DNA of 64,000 bases, from contig JABCZL010000007.1 of the NCBI GenBank assembly GCA_013289685.1, positions 1 through 64,000 of the forward strand, in the 5' to 3' direction. Positions 43,239 to 51,241 of the stretch are shown here, piece after piece (the first letter of the stretch is position 1; each line of letters begins with the position of its first letter). This DNA comes from Acidobacteriota bacterium. GTDB lineage: Bacteria; Acidobacteriota; Terriglobia; Terriglobales; Acidobacteriaceae. A program made the translations under genes and the position numbers. The notes under the pieces were generated by a model that saw only the letters and a list, made by a program, of their open reading frames with translations, was not told the origin of the DNA and made no database searches.

Positions 43239-43706
43239 GTGGACGGCGAATCCCTTCGTAGAAAGAACTTTCGTCTCTTTTTCGCCCACAACCCGGCGGG
43301 TCCTGAGCCTGTGACTTGGACGCAACGGGTGCAACGACTCCAGAAAGAAGCGCATATCTTCTATCTCGTGTTCAAACATCCGCGCACGGCCTGGTACGCA
43401 AGGCTGGTGGCGGCATCCACCGCAGGTTACCTGGTCAGTCCCATTCAACTCATCCCGAACTTCATCCCGGTGATCGGATCTCTGGACGATGTGCTGGTGC
43501 TGTACGTGGGGATGAAGCTGCTGCAAAGGATGAGCCCGCCGGACGTGCTCACCGAATGTCGTGACGTTGCCGATGCCGCCGAGAATCGGCGAAGAGAAGA
43601 ATCCAATTGGGCGGCGTCCGTCGGTGTCCCGATCGCAGTCGTAACCGTCTGGATCCTTGCGGCCGCGGGCGCCAGTGCACTGATGGCGGCATACATTTAC
43701 CGCTAA
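43239..43706 (+). CDS. DUF1232 (YkvA-like) membrane protein
   Basis: 155 residues, GTG start. The DUF1232 core lies at about residues 50-95: YLVSPIQLIPNFIPVIGSLD then DVLVLYVGMKL. A C-terminal helix (SVGVPIAVVTVWILAAAGAS) follows. YkvA proteins are small membrane-associated proteins of unknown function. The gene lies directly behind promoter B and seems to have only a very short leader. Confidence 0.82.
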   Translation: MDGESLRRKNFRLFFAHNPAGPEPVTWTQRVQRLQKEAHIFYLVFKHPRTAWYARLVAASTAGYLVSPIQLIPNFIPVIGSLDDVLVLYVGMKLLQRMSPPDVLTECRDVADAAENRRREESNWAASVGVPIAVVTVWILAAAGASALMAAYIYR

Positions 43707-43851
43707 ATGAAGGGACCCACTCAAGACTATTTTCTGGCGATTTAACCTTTCAGATTCGTTCCGTTGCGACCGGGTCCGGACACACAAACGTACTTGTGCT
43801 GAGTCCCCTATCCATCAGATAATTGAACGGTATTCGGTTAGGGGACACTCC

Positions 43852-44034
43852 ATTCCTCAGGTAACGATTAAGACGGGCCTCACCGCGCCGGACGGGCGCG
43901 AAGAGTTACTCACCGAATACCTCTGCGACAACCCAAACTGCCCCAACATTGCCACCCATGTGCTTGGATGCGTCAGGGAAGTCGGCGTCGTGAGTGCAGT
44001 TTGCGACGAGCACGCACCTGGAGCTGGGTTTTAG
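43852..44034 (+). CDS. small Cys-rich protein with a possible ATT start
   Basis: The frame reads (I/M)PQVTIKTGLTAPDGREELL then TEYLCDNPNCPNIATHVLGC and ends DEHAPGAGF: 60 residues. Four cysteines and two histidines in CDNPNC...HVLGC...CDEH suggest a zinc ribbon. The frame has no ATG, GTG or TTG upstream of the conserved-looking start. The ATT at 43852 is preceded by AGGGGA at a normal distance. Either ATT initiates, or an ATG mutated and the gene is silent. The amino-acid pattern, not the start, is the evidence that this is or was a gene. Confidence 0.5.
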   Translation: MPQVTIKTGLTAPDGREELLTEYLCDNPNCPNIATHVLGCVREVGVVSAVCDEHAPGAGF

Positions 44035-44178
44035 TTACTGCCTAATTAAGACTTCCCGTATTCGCCTGCCCTTTAACTACTGCCATCGCCTGAGTGCCGG
44101 CAGAAACTCCTGGAGACTTGCCTTCGCGCATCCGATTGAAGCGTTCCGTGTCCACTGGCGGCGCTAGGTGAGCAAGAA

Positions 44179-44223
44179 CTGTACTTTCTGACAGTCGCTT
44201 CGCGGGGATCAGAGACATAGTCT
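44179..44223 (+). promoter_or_regulatory. regulon promoter C: CTGTAC-TTTC-TGACAG, N23, TAGTCT
   Basis: Site at 44179-44194, exactly 23 bases, then TAGTCT at 44218-44223. Predicted start near 44230, about 68 bases before the sulfatase ATG. Confidence 0.75.
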
Positions 44224-44297
44224 CGGCAGTAAGACGTGTACTTCTGTTCGCTCCAGCACCGCATTGCCGACTTCTAAAAGGAAGGTTGCCTTTTCAT

Positions 44298-46673
44298 ATG
44301 AATGACCAAGATGAGATCCAGCGATCTGTTCTTCCTATCCCTGATCCACCACGCACTGGCCTGATGCTGTACGACGCCAAGGATCCGGAAAACAAGTACC
44401 CCGCGATAACCCAGCTGCGCCCGCCTAAGGGCGCTCCAAACGTTCTGGTAATTCTGATTGACGACGCCGGCTTTGGCTCCTCCAGCGCCTTCGGTGGACC
44501 CTGTTACACGCCGAACGCAGAACTGCTGGCAGCCGGTGGACTGAAATTCAACCGCTTTCACACCACAGCACTGTGCTCGCCGACGCGGCAGGCCATGTTG
44601 ACCGGCCGCAATCACCACACGGTTGCTATGGGAGGAATCACCGAAATCGCCAGCGGTTCACCCGGCTATAACTCAGTTCTCCCGAACACGTGCTCGCCCC
44701 TCGCCCGCACACTTAAGCTGAACGGATATGCGACCGCGCAGTTTGGCAAGTGCCATGAAGTGCCCGTCTGGCAGACCAGTCCAGCCGGTCCGTTTGATGC
44801 GTGGCCAACCGGGGGAGGAGGATTCGAATATTTTTACGGGTTCATTGGCGGCGAGGCCCATCAGTGGTACCCATCGCTCTATGAAGGCACCAACCCCGTC
44901 GAGGTGAAGAAAACGCCCGAAGAGGGCTACCACTTGGTGGAGGACATGACGGAGAAGGCCATCAACTGGATCGGGCAAGAGAAAGCGCTCATGCCCGACA
45001 AGCCATTTTTCGTTTACTTCGCGCCGGGTGCCACCCACGCTCCGCACCACGTTCCAAAGGAGTGGGCCGATAAGTACAAAGGCAAGTTCGACCAGGGCTG
45101 GGACAAGCTCCGCGAAGAAACCATCGCACGCCAGAAAAAGCTGGGTGTCATTCCGCCAGATAGTCAGCTCACGCAGCGGCATAAAGAGATCCCGTCATGG
45201 GACGATATGCCTGCCGCGCTCAAGCCCGTGCTCATCCGCCAAATGGAGGTATACGCCGGGTTCATGGAGTACACCGATCATCATGTTGGCCGCCTGGTCG
45301 ATTCCATTAAGAAGCTGGGAATTCTCGACGACACGCTGATTTACTACATCATCGGCGACAACGGCGCATCCGCCGAGGGCACTCTGCACGGCACCTACAA
45401 CGAGATGATCAACTTCAACGGCGCGTCCGCTTTGGAGACGCCTGAGTTCCTGATGGAGAGGATCGACAAGCTGGGCGGGGCAGAATCCTACAACCACTAC
45501 GCTGTGGGCTGGGCGCACGCCATGAATACGCCCTACCAGTGGACCAAACAGGTCGCTTCGCATTGGGGCGGAACGCGCAACGGGACCATTGTGCACTGGC
45601 CCAAGGGAATCAAGGGGAAAGGCGAAATCCGCAGCCAGTTTGCTCACTGCATCGACGTCGCGCCGACCATCCTCGAAGTGGCGGGCCTGCCGCAGCCGCT
45701 TTTCGTGAATGGCGTTCAGCAACATCCGATCGAGGGCGTCAGCATGGCGTATACGTTCAACGACGCTAAGGCTGCCGAGCGCCACGAAACGCAGTACTTC
45801 GAAATGTTCGGCAACCGCGGCATCTACCACAACGGCTGGACCGCGGTGACGCGGCACAAAACACCATGGCTTCTGATCGGCGAGAAAACCCCAGCGTTCG
45901 ACGACGACGTCTGGGAACTCTACGACACCAACAAAGACTGGAGCCAGGCAAACGATCTGTCGAAGCAGATGCCGGAAAAACTGCACGAACTCCAGCGCCT
46001 GTGGCTGATCGAGGCGACGCGCTACAACGTGTTGCCGCTGGATGACAACCTCGGTGCGCGTCTTAACTCGGATACGGCAGGCCGTCCTCAGCTGATCACG
46101 GGCAAATCGCAAATCCTGTTTGGCAGCATGGGTCGCCTGTCGGAAAACTCCGTGCTCAATCTGAAGAACAAGTCCCACTCGGTGACGGCGGCGATCGTTG
46201 TACCCACAACCGGAGCCGAGGGCGTCATCGTCGCCCAAGGCGGCAACATCGGCGGCTGGAGCCTCTACGCCAAGGGGGGCAAGCTCAAGTACTGCTACAA
46301 CTTGCTCGGCATTCATCAGTTTTATGCCGAGTCCAGCGGTCCGCTGCCTGCGGGCGAGCACCAGGTGCGCATGGAGTTTGCCTACGCTGGTGGCGGTCTG
46401 GGTAAAGGTGGCACGGCAACATTGTTCGTGGATGGCAAGAAAGTCGGCGAGGGCAAGGTCGCGGCCACGGCGGCCATGGTCTTCTCCGCCGATGATGGTT
46501 GCGACGTCGGAGTGGACACTGGATCTCCCGTGTCGCCCGACTACGGGTCGCGGGGGAACGAGTTTACGGGTCACGTCAAGGGCGTGCAACTCGCCATTGC
46601 CGAGGACGCTGTGAGCCTCGATCACCTCGTTTCGCCGGAGGAAGCCGTCCAAATTGCGATGGCACGGCAGTAA
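44298..46673 (+). CDS. type I sulfatase (arylsulfatase family), no signal peptide
   Basis: About 791 residues. The metal motif NVLVILIDDAGFG (about residues 48-60) and the formylglycine signature C93-S-P-T-R in ALCSPTRQAMLTGRN mark a Cys-type sulfatase; the second metal pair is IIGDNGASAEGT. The C-terminal 240 residues form an extra beta-rich domain (SVTAAIVVPTTGAEGVIVAQ). No signal peptide is present, so it is probably cytoplasmic and its Cys would need the anaerobic-type maturase encoded at 47326. I prefer the ATG at 44298 to a TTG at 44286, which touches the ribosome site. Natural substrate unknown. Confidence 0.9.
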   Translation: MNDQDEIQRSVLPIPDPPRTGLMLYDAKDPENKYPAITQLRPPKGAPNVLVILIDDAGFGSSSAFGGPCYTPNAELLAAGGLKFNRFHTTALCSPTRQAMLTGRNHHTVAMGGITEIASGSPGYNSVLPNTCSPLARTLKLNGYATAQFGKCHEVPVWQTSPAGPFDAWPTGGGGFEYFYGFIGGEAHQWYPSLYEGTNPVEVKKTPEEGYHLVEDMTEKAINWIGQEKALMPDKPFFVYFAPGATHAPHHVPKEWADKYKGKFDQGWDKLREETIARQKKLGVIPPDSQLTQRHKEIPSWDDMPAALKPVLIRQMEVYAGFMEYTDHHVGRLVDSIKKLGILDDTLIYYIIGDNGASAEGTLHGTYNEMINFNGASALETPEFLMERIDKLGGAESYNHYAVGWAHAMNTPYQWTKQVASHWGGTRNGTIVHWPKGIKGKGEIRSQFAHCIDVAPTILEVAGLPQPLFVNGVQQHPIEGVSMAYTFNDAKAAERHETQYFEMFGNRGIYHNGWTAVTRHKTPWLLIGEKTPAFDDDVWELYDTNKDWSQANDLSKQMPEKLHELQRLWLIEATRYNVLPLDDNLGARLNSDTAGRPQLITGKSQILFGSMGRLSENSVLNLKNKSHSVTAAIVVPTTGAEGVIVAQGGNIGGWSLYAKGGKLKYCYNLLGIHQFYAESSGPLPAGEHQVRMEFAYAGGGLGKGGTATLFVDGKKVGEGKVAATAAMVFSADDGCDVGVDTGSPVSPDYGSRGNEFTGHVKGVQLAIAEDAVSLDHLVSPEEAVQIAMARQ

Positions 46674-46698
46674 GCAAGGCGTTGCTCTTTCGTTTAAG

Positions 46699-46730
46699 CG
46701 CCCCGTCCAGGCTAATTCTTGGGCGGGGCG
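46699..46730 (+). terminator. hairpin behind sulfatase 1
   Basis: CGCCCCGTCCA pairs with TGGGCGGGGCG (11 bp, one G-U) around a 10-base loop, 26 bases past the stop. Only ATTATT follows, so termination may be weak. Confidence 0.55.
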
Positions 46731-46832
46731 ATTATTGCCAATGATGGCTGTAGGCTCAAAATCCTGGCGGCCTTTACTGTGATGGGGGCCCGAAGTTTCG
46801 GCGAATTCAAAAGAAGTAATCGGGAGGGTCGT

Positions 46833-46949
46833 ATGATGTCACCCGCAGAGACCGCTCTCACCGTGGCATTCGTCAAGGCGATTGCGATCGTAGGATCGGC
46901 CTTGACCGCGGTCTTCTTTCTCGCACTGTTGGGTGCGAAGAGGTTATGA
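46833..46949 (+). CDS. 38-residue single-helix membrane protein
   Basis: ATG with GGGAGGG at the right distance. The peptide MMSPAETALTVAFVKAIAIV continues into a hydrophobic helix and ends LLGAKRL. One transmembrane segment with a positive C-terminus. No family recognised. It lies between sulfatase 1 and the maturase promoter. Confidence 0.55.
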   Translation: MMSPAETALTVAFVKAIAIVGSALTAVFFLALLGAKRL

Positions 46950-47325
46950 TCGCGCCATCGCGGAGGTTGGCCACCCAAGGGAACTCCACACTCTGTAGGG
47001 TTTTTATTGGTCCGTTCTGGTTGTACTTCACCATGGCCGGAAGCAGTCCGGAGGTTCTCGGGACGTGTATCTCCAAGCTGAGTCTCCGGGTGCAGACCGG
47101 AAGTCGAATTGGTTGCCGATTCCATAGACCGCGTTGGTGAACGTCACCATTTGGGTCTACGACCCGCAGAACGAAACCGTGTCTCTCGTTGTGCTTTCCT
47201 TCACTCCATCCCGCCCCTGTATGTTTTGACAGTTACCGATTGCAGAGCTTCGGCCTAGTCTGTCGCTGCAAGAGACAACCACGACTGACAACGGACTCTG
47301 TTGCCCGTCACAAGCCGGTACAAAA
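46950..47325. other. intergenic region containing promoter D
   Basis: 376 bases with no gene I can support. It carries promoter D at 47217-47261 and the leader of the maturase gene. Confidence 0.5.
47217..47261 (+). promoter_or_regulatory. regulon promoter D: CTGTAT-GTTT-TGACAG, N23, TAGTCT
   Basis: Site at 47217-47232, exactly 23 bases, then TAGTCT at 47256-47261. Predicted start near 47268, about 58 bases before the maturase ATG. It should drive the maturase-HdeD-sulfatase 2 operon that ends at the 51192 terminator. Confidence 0.75.
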
Positions 47326-48789
47326 ATGGCTCTGCAGACTGACGATACTTGGCCAGCCCAATCGCCGCCGGGCTTTCACCTGCTGGCGAAGCCGAGCGGA
47401 TCAACTTGCAACATCGATTGCACCTATTGCTTCTTCTTGTCTAAGGAGGCGCTGTATCCCAACGAAAAGAACCGGATGTCGGAGGCCACACTCGAGGCCT
47501 ACATTCGTCAGCTGCTGGAAGCGCACCGCACGCCCACGGTAACGGTGGCGTGGCAGGGCGGGGAGCCGACGCTGATGAAGGTGGAGTTCTTCCGGCGCTC
47601 CATTGCACTCGTCGAAAAGTATCGCAGGCCCGAGCAGACTGTGGAGCACACCTTTCAGACGAACGGAATCCTTCTGGATGATGAGTGGTGCGCTTTTTTT
47701 AAGGAGCACAATTTCCTCGTTGGCTTGAGCGTCGACGGCCCACGCGAGATCCATGACGCCTACCGGCTCGATCGCGCCAAACGCGGTACCTTCGACCGGG
47801 TGATGCAGGGATGGAGATACCTGCGCAAGCACGGGGTTGAATTCAACATATTGTGCACGGTGAACGCCGCCAACGAACACCATGGTCGCACGGTCTATCG
47901 TTTCTTTCGCGATGAGATGGGGGCGAAGTGGGTGCAATTTATCCCGATCGTGGAGCGTGCCAGCGCGGAGACGATCGATATCGCTAACCAGGGCTGGAGC
48001 GAGCAGCCCGGCCGCAAGCGTCTGCTTTACACGCAGTCCGGCAACCTCGTAACCCAGCGCTCCGTGGGTGGCGAACAGTACGGCCGCTTTCTCGTCGACA
48101 TCTTCGAGGAGTGGGTGCGCCATGACGTGGGCCAGGTTTTTGTGCAGATGTTCGACGTAACGCTCGAGGCCTACTTTGGCCGCCATTTACTGTGCATCCA
48201 CGCTCCAACCTGCGGATATGGCCCGGCGCTGGAGTACAACGGCGATGTTTATTCCTGCGATCACTTTGTCGAGCCACGCTACAAGCTGGGCAACATCCAC
48301 GAGACGCACCTGGTGAAGCTTGTGGCCTCGGCCGAGCAGCGCAAGTTCGGAGATGACAAACGCGATTCGCTGACCCCGCAATGCCAGCGTTGCGAGGTAA
48401 GAGGGTTATGTAACGGGGGCTGCCCGAAGGATCGGTTTATGCTCTCGAGCGACGGCGATCCGGGTCAGAACTATCTGTGTGCCGGTTTGTACTTGTTCTT
48501 CACTCACACTCGCCCTGCCATGCGGACCATGGCACAACTTTTGCAGAGTGGCCTGCCGCCTTCCGAAGTAATGGCTTTAACCGCCGAAGAGGACGCTAAG
48601 CGCGGACCTTATGAGCCCTGCCCCTGCGGGAGCGGCAGGAAATTCCGCTTCTGCCACGGCAACCCCGAGCCGCAGACGCCTTTCAGCGGGGTACGCCCCG
48701 CGACGGCTCCGCCGCAGGATGGACGAGACATCCCGGTGCGTGCCGAAATTCCACCGCGAGCTTCGCCCAGCGGATCGACGTTCGACTGA
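47326..48789 (+). CDS. anaerobic sulfatase-maturating enzyme (radical SAM) with C-terminal SEC-C motif
   Basis: 487 residues. The N-terminus PPGFHLLAKPSGSTCNIDCT then YC gives the radical-SAM cluster ligands C28, C32, C35. The SPASM region binds two auxiliary clusters (CIHAPTCGYGPALEYNGDVY, CQRCEVRGLCNGGCPKDRF). The extension after about residue 420 holds YEPCPCGSGRKFRFCHG, a SEC-C zinc motif also found in SecA. anSMEs oxidise the Cys or Ser of C/S-x-P/A-x-R to formylglycine before the sulfatase folds. The SEC-C tail is an addition to the usual ~400-residue core. Two target sulfatases flank the gene. Confidence 0.92.
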   Translation: MALQTDDTWPAQSPPGFHLLAKPSGSTCNIDCTYCFFLSKEALYPNEKNRMSEATLEAYIRQLLEAHRTPTVTVAWQGGEPTLMKVEFFRRSIALVEKYRRPEQTVEHTFQTNGILLDDEWCAFFKEHNFLVGLSVDGPREIHDAYRLDRAKRGTFDRVMQGWRYLRKHGVEFNILCTVNAANEHHGRTVYRFFRDEMGAKWVQFIPIVERASAETIDIANQGWSEQPGRKRLLYTQSGNLVTQRSVGGEQYGRFLVDIFEEWVRHDVGQVFVQMFDVTLEAYFGRHLLCIHAPTCGYGPALEYNGDVYSCDHFVEPRYKLGNIHETHLVKLVASAEQRKFGDDKRDSLTPQCQRCEVRGLCNGGCPKDRFMLSSDGDPGQNYLCAGLYLFFTHTRPAMRTMAQLLQSGLPPSEVMALTAEEDAKRGPYEPCPCGSGRKFRFCHGNPEPQTPFSGVRPATAPPQDGRDIPVRAEIPPRASPSGSTFD

Positions 48790-48825
48790 ACCGTAGTGTT
48801 AGAGACTCGACGAAGGAGGAAACGT

Positions 48826-49404
48826 ATGACGGCGTTGGAAGGAGGATTGAAACGAGCGTTCGAAAGCTCGGTTGTGCTGGCTGTATTGCTCACCGTTTTC
48901 GGAGTCTTTGCCGTCATTTTGCCGATCGTTTCATCGATTGGCATCACGATCCTGATCGGATGGCTGGTGGTATTCGCCGGGATTGCGCAGTTCGCGCACG
49001 CGTTTCAATCCGAGAATGTCGATCAGACTCTTTGGATGCTCATGCTCTCGATTTATTTCCTCACAGCGGGCGCCTATCTGCTCACGGGCCCTGACTTAGG
49101 GATTGTGGGTTTGACTCTTGTGCTTGGGATATTCCTGGCTGCAGAGGGTGTGGCCAACTTGATCGTCTACTTTTCGACCAGGAATCGTGGCGGATCAAAG
49201 TGGATGCTGCTGGATGGCGTCGTCACTCTGATTGTGGCCGCCATGATCTGGGATCGCTGGCCCCTCACTTCGTGGTGGGTGATCGGGACCCTGGTCGGCA
49301 TCAGCATGGCAACGACCGGCATGACCCGCCTCATGACGATTTTGGCCGCTCGCAGCTTAGCCAGTCATCTGGTCGAGAATTCGTTTCGGGAACGGGCGGC
49401 ATGA
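48826..49404 (+). CDS. HdeD-family (DUF308) membrane protein
   Basis: 192 residues; ATG with GGAGG upstream. Six membrane helices in three pairs (VVLAVLLTVFGVFAVILPIV, IGITILIGWLVVFAGIAQFA and so on) match the HdeD/DUF308 family, linked to acid resistance in enterobacteria. It lies 36 bases behind the maturase gene and belongs to the same operon. A general stress role is inference. Confidence 0.85.
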   Translation: MTALEGGLKRAFESSVVLAVLLTVFGVFAVILPIVSSIGITILIGWLVVFAGIAQFAHAFQSENVDQTLWMLMLSIYFLTAGAYLLTGPDLGIVGLTLVLGIFLAAEGVANLIVYFSTRNRGGSKWMLLDGVVTLIVAAMIWDRWPLTSWWVIGTLVGISMATTGMTRLMTILAARSLASHLVENSFRERAA

Positions 49405-49537
49405 ACAGTCCTCGAATTCATTCAATCCACCCGCGGATCCTGTGTCGCTCTTGTTTGGGAAACGCGACTGAACGTACTTCTCCGGTCACCGCCGGAAACT
49501 TCAAAAACAAAATCAACTTAAAGGAAGGAACAAAATC

Positions 49538-51118
49538 ATGGCTACAAAGCAACCGAATATCCTAATCCTCTGGGGCGATGACATCGGCACCTGGAACATC
49601 AGCCACTACAGCCGCGGCATGATGGGCTACCAGACTCCAAACATCGACCGCGTCGCCAAAGAAGGGGTTACCTTCACCGACTTTTATGGCCAGCAGAGTT
49701 GCACCGCCGGCCGGGCCGCCTTCATCACCGGCCAAAACCCACTCCGCACCGGCTTGACCAAAGTCGGCATGCCCGGCGCGACTGTCGGACTTCAAGCGGA
49801 AGACCCGACAATCGCCGAACTGCTCAAACCGCTCGGCTACGCTACCGGCCAGTTCGGCAAAAACCATCTCGGTGATCGCAATGAATTCCTGCCGACCGTG
49901 CACGGATTCGACGAGTTCTTCGGCAATCTTTATCACCTGAACGCGGAAGAAGAGCCGGAACTCCCTGACTATCCCAAGGATCCTAAGTTCTTGGAGGCCT
50001 TTGGCCCGAGAGGCGTGATGCACAGCTTTGCGAGTGACAAGGACGATCCGACGACCGATCCCCGCTGGGGACGAGTCGGCAAGCAAACGGTCAAGGATAC
50101 CGGTCCGCTGACCAAAAAGCGCATGGAAACCATCGATGAGGAGATTACTGCAGGCGCTCTTAGCTTTATGGAGAAGCAGGCCAAAGCGAATAAGCCGTTC
50201 TTCCTCTGGTACAACTCGACGGCGATGCACTTCCGCACTCACCTCGCCGACAAGAATCGCGGCAAGAGCGGGCAGGACGACTACAGCGATCGTATGGTCA
50301 CGCACGACGAGCAAATCGGCCAGATGCTGGACAAGCTCGATGAACTGGGCATCGCCGATAACACCTTTGTCATGTATTCCACCGACAACGGCCCCGAGAA
50401 CGATACTTGGCCCGATGGTGCCAACACACCGTTCCGCAGCCAGAAGGACACGAACTGGGAAGGCGCCTGGCGCGTTCCTTGCTTCATGCGCTGGCCCAAC
50501 AAGATCAAGGCGGGCTCGGTGCTAAATGGCATCGTTTCCCACCAGGATATGCTTCCGACGTTGCTCGCAATTGCGGGAGATCCGGATGTAAGCAAGAAGC
50601 TGTTGACCGGTCATAAAGCCGGAGACAAGACCTTCAAGGTGCACATCGATGGGGTCAACGTACTGTCCTATCTCACAGGCCAAGCGAAGGAGAGCCCAAG
50701 ACAATCCTTCTTCTATGTCAGCGACGATGGCGGTGTGATGGCGGTCCGGGTAGGCGACTACAAGCTGGTGTTTGAAGAGCAGCGTGCAACTACAACTGCG
50801 GTTTGGCAGGAGCCGATGGTGAAGCTGCGCCTTCCCTATATATTCAATCTGCGGCGCGATCCATTCGAGCGCGCCAACGTCAACTCGAACGTCTACTGGG
50901 ATTGGATGATCAACCACGTTCCTCAGCTTTACCAGTGTCAGGCGGTCGTGGCGGCCCAGATCCAGAACTACATCAATTATCCGCCGCGCCAAAAGGCGGC
51001 CTCGTTCAACCTGGACGGCGTGATGGCGCAGCTGGATCACGCTGCAGCCGCCAAGGCCGCGGCAGCGGCGGCCAAGCAGCACGAAGAAGCAGACCATGGC
51101 GTTTTGGTCGGCAAGTAA
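49538..51118 (+). CDS. type I sulfatase (arylsulfatase family), no signal peptide
   Basis: 526 residues; AAAGGAAGG upstream of the ATG. NILILWGDDIGTWN supplies the N-terminal metal pair and C55-T-A-G-R (QQSCTAGRAAFITGQ) is the formylglycine site, of the C-x-A-x-R form favoured by anSME-type maturases; VMYSTDNGPEND gives the second metal pair. There is no signal peptide. The C-terminus has an Ala/Lys-rich helix (residues about 495-515). It is the last gene of the maturase operon, directly before a strong terminator. Confidence 0.9.
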   Translation: MATKQPNILILWGDDIGTWNISHYSRGMMGYQTPNIDRVAKEGVTFTDFYGQQSCTAGRAAFITGQNPLRTGLTKVGMPGATVGLQAEDPTIAELLKPLGYATGQFGKNHLGDRNEFLPTVHGFDEFFGNLYHLNAEEEPELPDYPKDPKFLEAFGPRGVMHSFASDKDDPTTDPRWGRVGKQTVKDTGPLTKKRMETIDEEITAGALSFMEKQAKANKPFFLWYNSTAMHFRTHLADKNRGKSGQDDYSDRMVTHDEQIGQMLDKLDELGIADNTFVMYSTDNGPENDTWPDGANTPFRSQKDTNWEGAWRVPCFMRWPNKIKAGSVLNGIVSHQDMLPTLLAIAGDPDVSKKLLTGHKAGDKTFKVHIDGVNVLSYLTGQAKESPRQSFFYVSDDGGVMAVRVGDYKLVFEEQRATTTAVWQEPMVKLRLPYIFNLRRDPFERANVNSNVYWDWMINHVPQLYQCQAVVAAQIQNYINYPPRQKAASFNLDGVMAQLDHAAAAKAAAAAAKQHEEADHGVLVGK

Positions 51119-51191
51119 GATTGGGGACCTGTCGAAAGAGAGGTCGGCAGGTCTCCTTTTGAAAGAAACCGTCCAGGGGATTGACGGTTTC

Positions 51192-51225
51192 CCCCGGCAG
51201 ACCACGGTCTGCCGGGGCATTTTTT
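51192..51225 (+). terminator. strong Rho-independent terminator
   Basis: CCCCGGCAGACC pairs perfectly with GGTCTGCCGGGG around two bases, followed by CATTTTTT. It ends the maturase-HdeD-sulfatase operon. Confidence 0.92.
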
Positions 51226-51241
51226 GAACGCGGCATTTGCC

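Noticed and set aside
45195..46652. 485-codon open frame antisense to sulfatase 1
   Set aside because: No ribosome site or domain; a composition shadow of the sulfatase gene.
47226..47231. TTGACA at promoter D as an ordinary -35 box
   Set aside because: The distance to TAGTCT is 24 bases, too long for a sigma70 promoter, and the fixed palindrome spacing explains it better.
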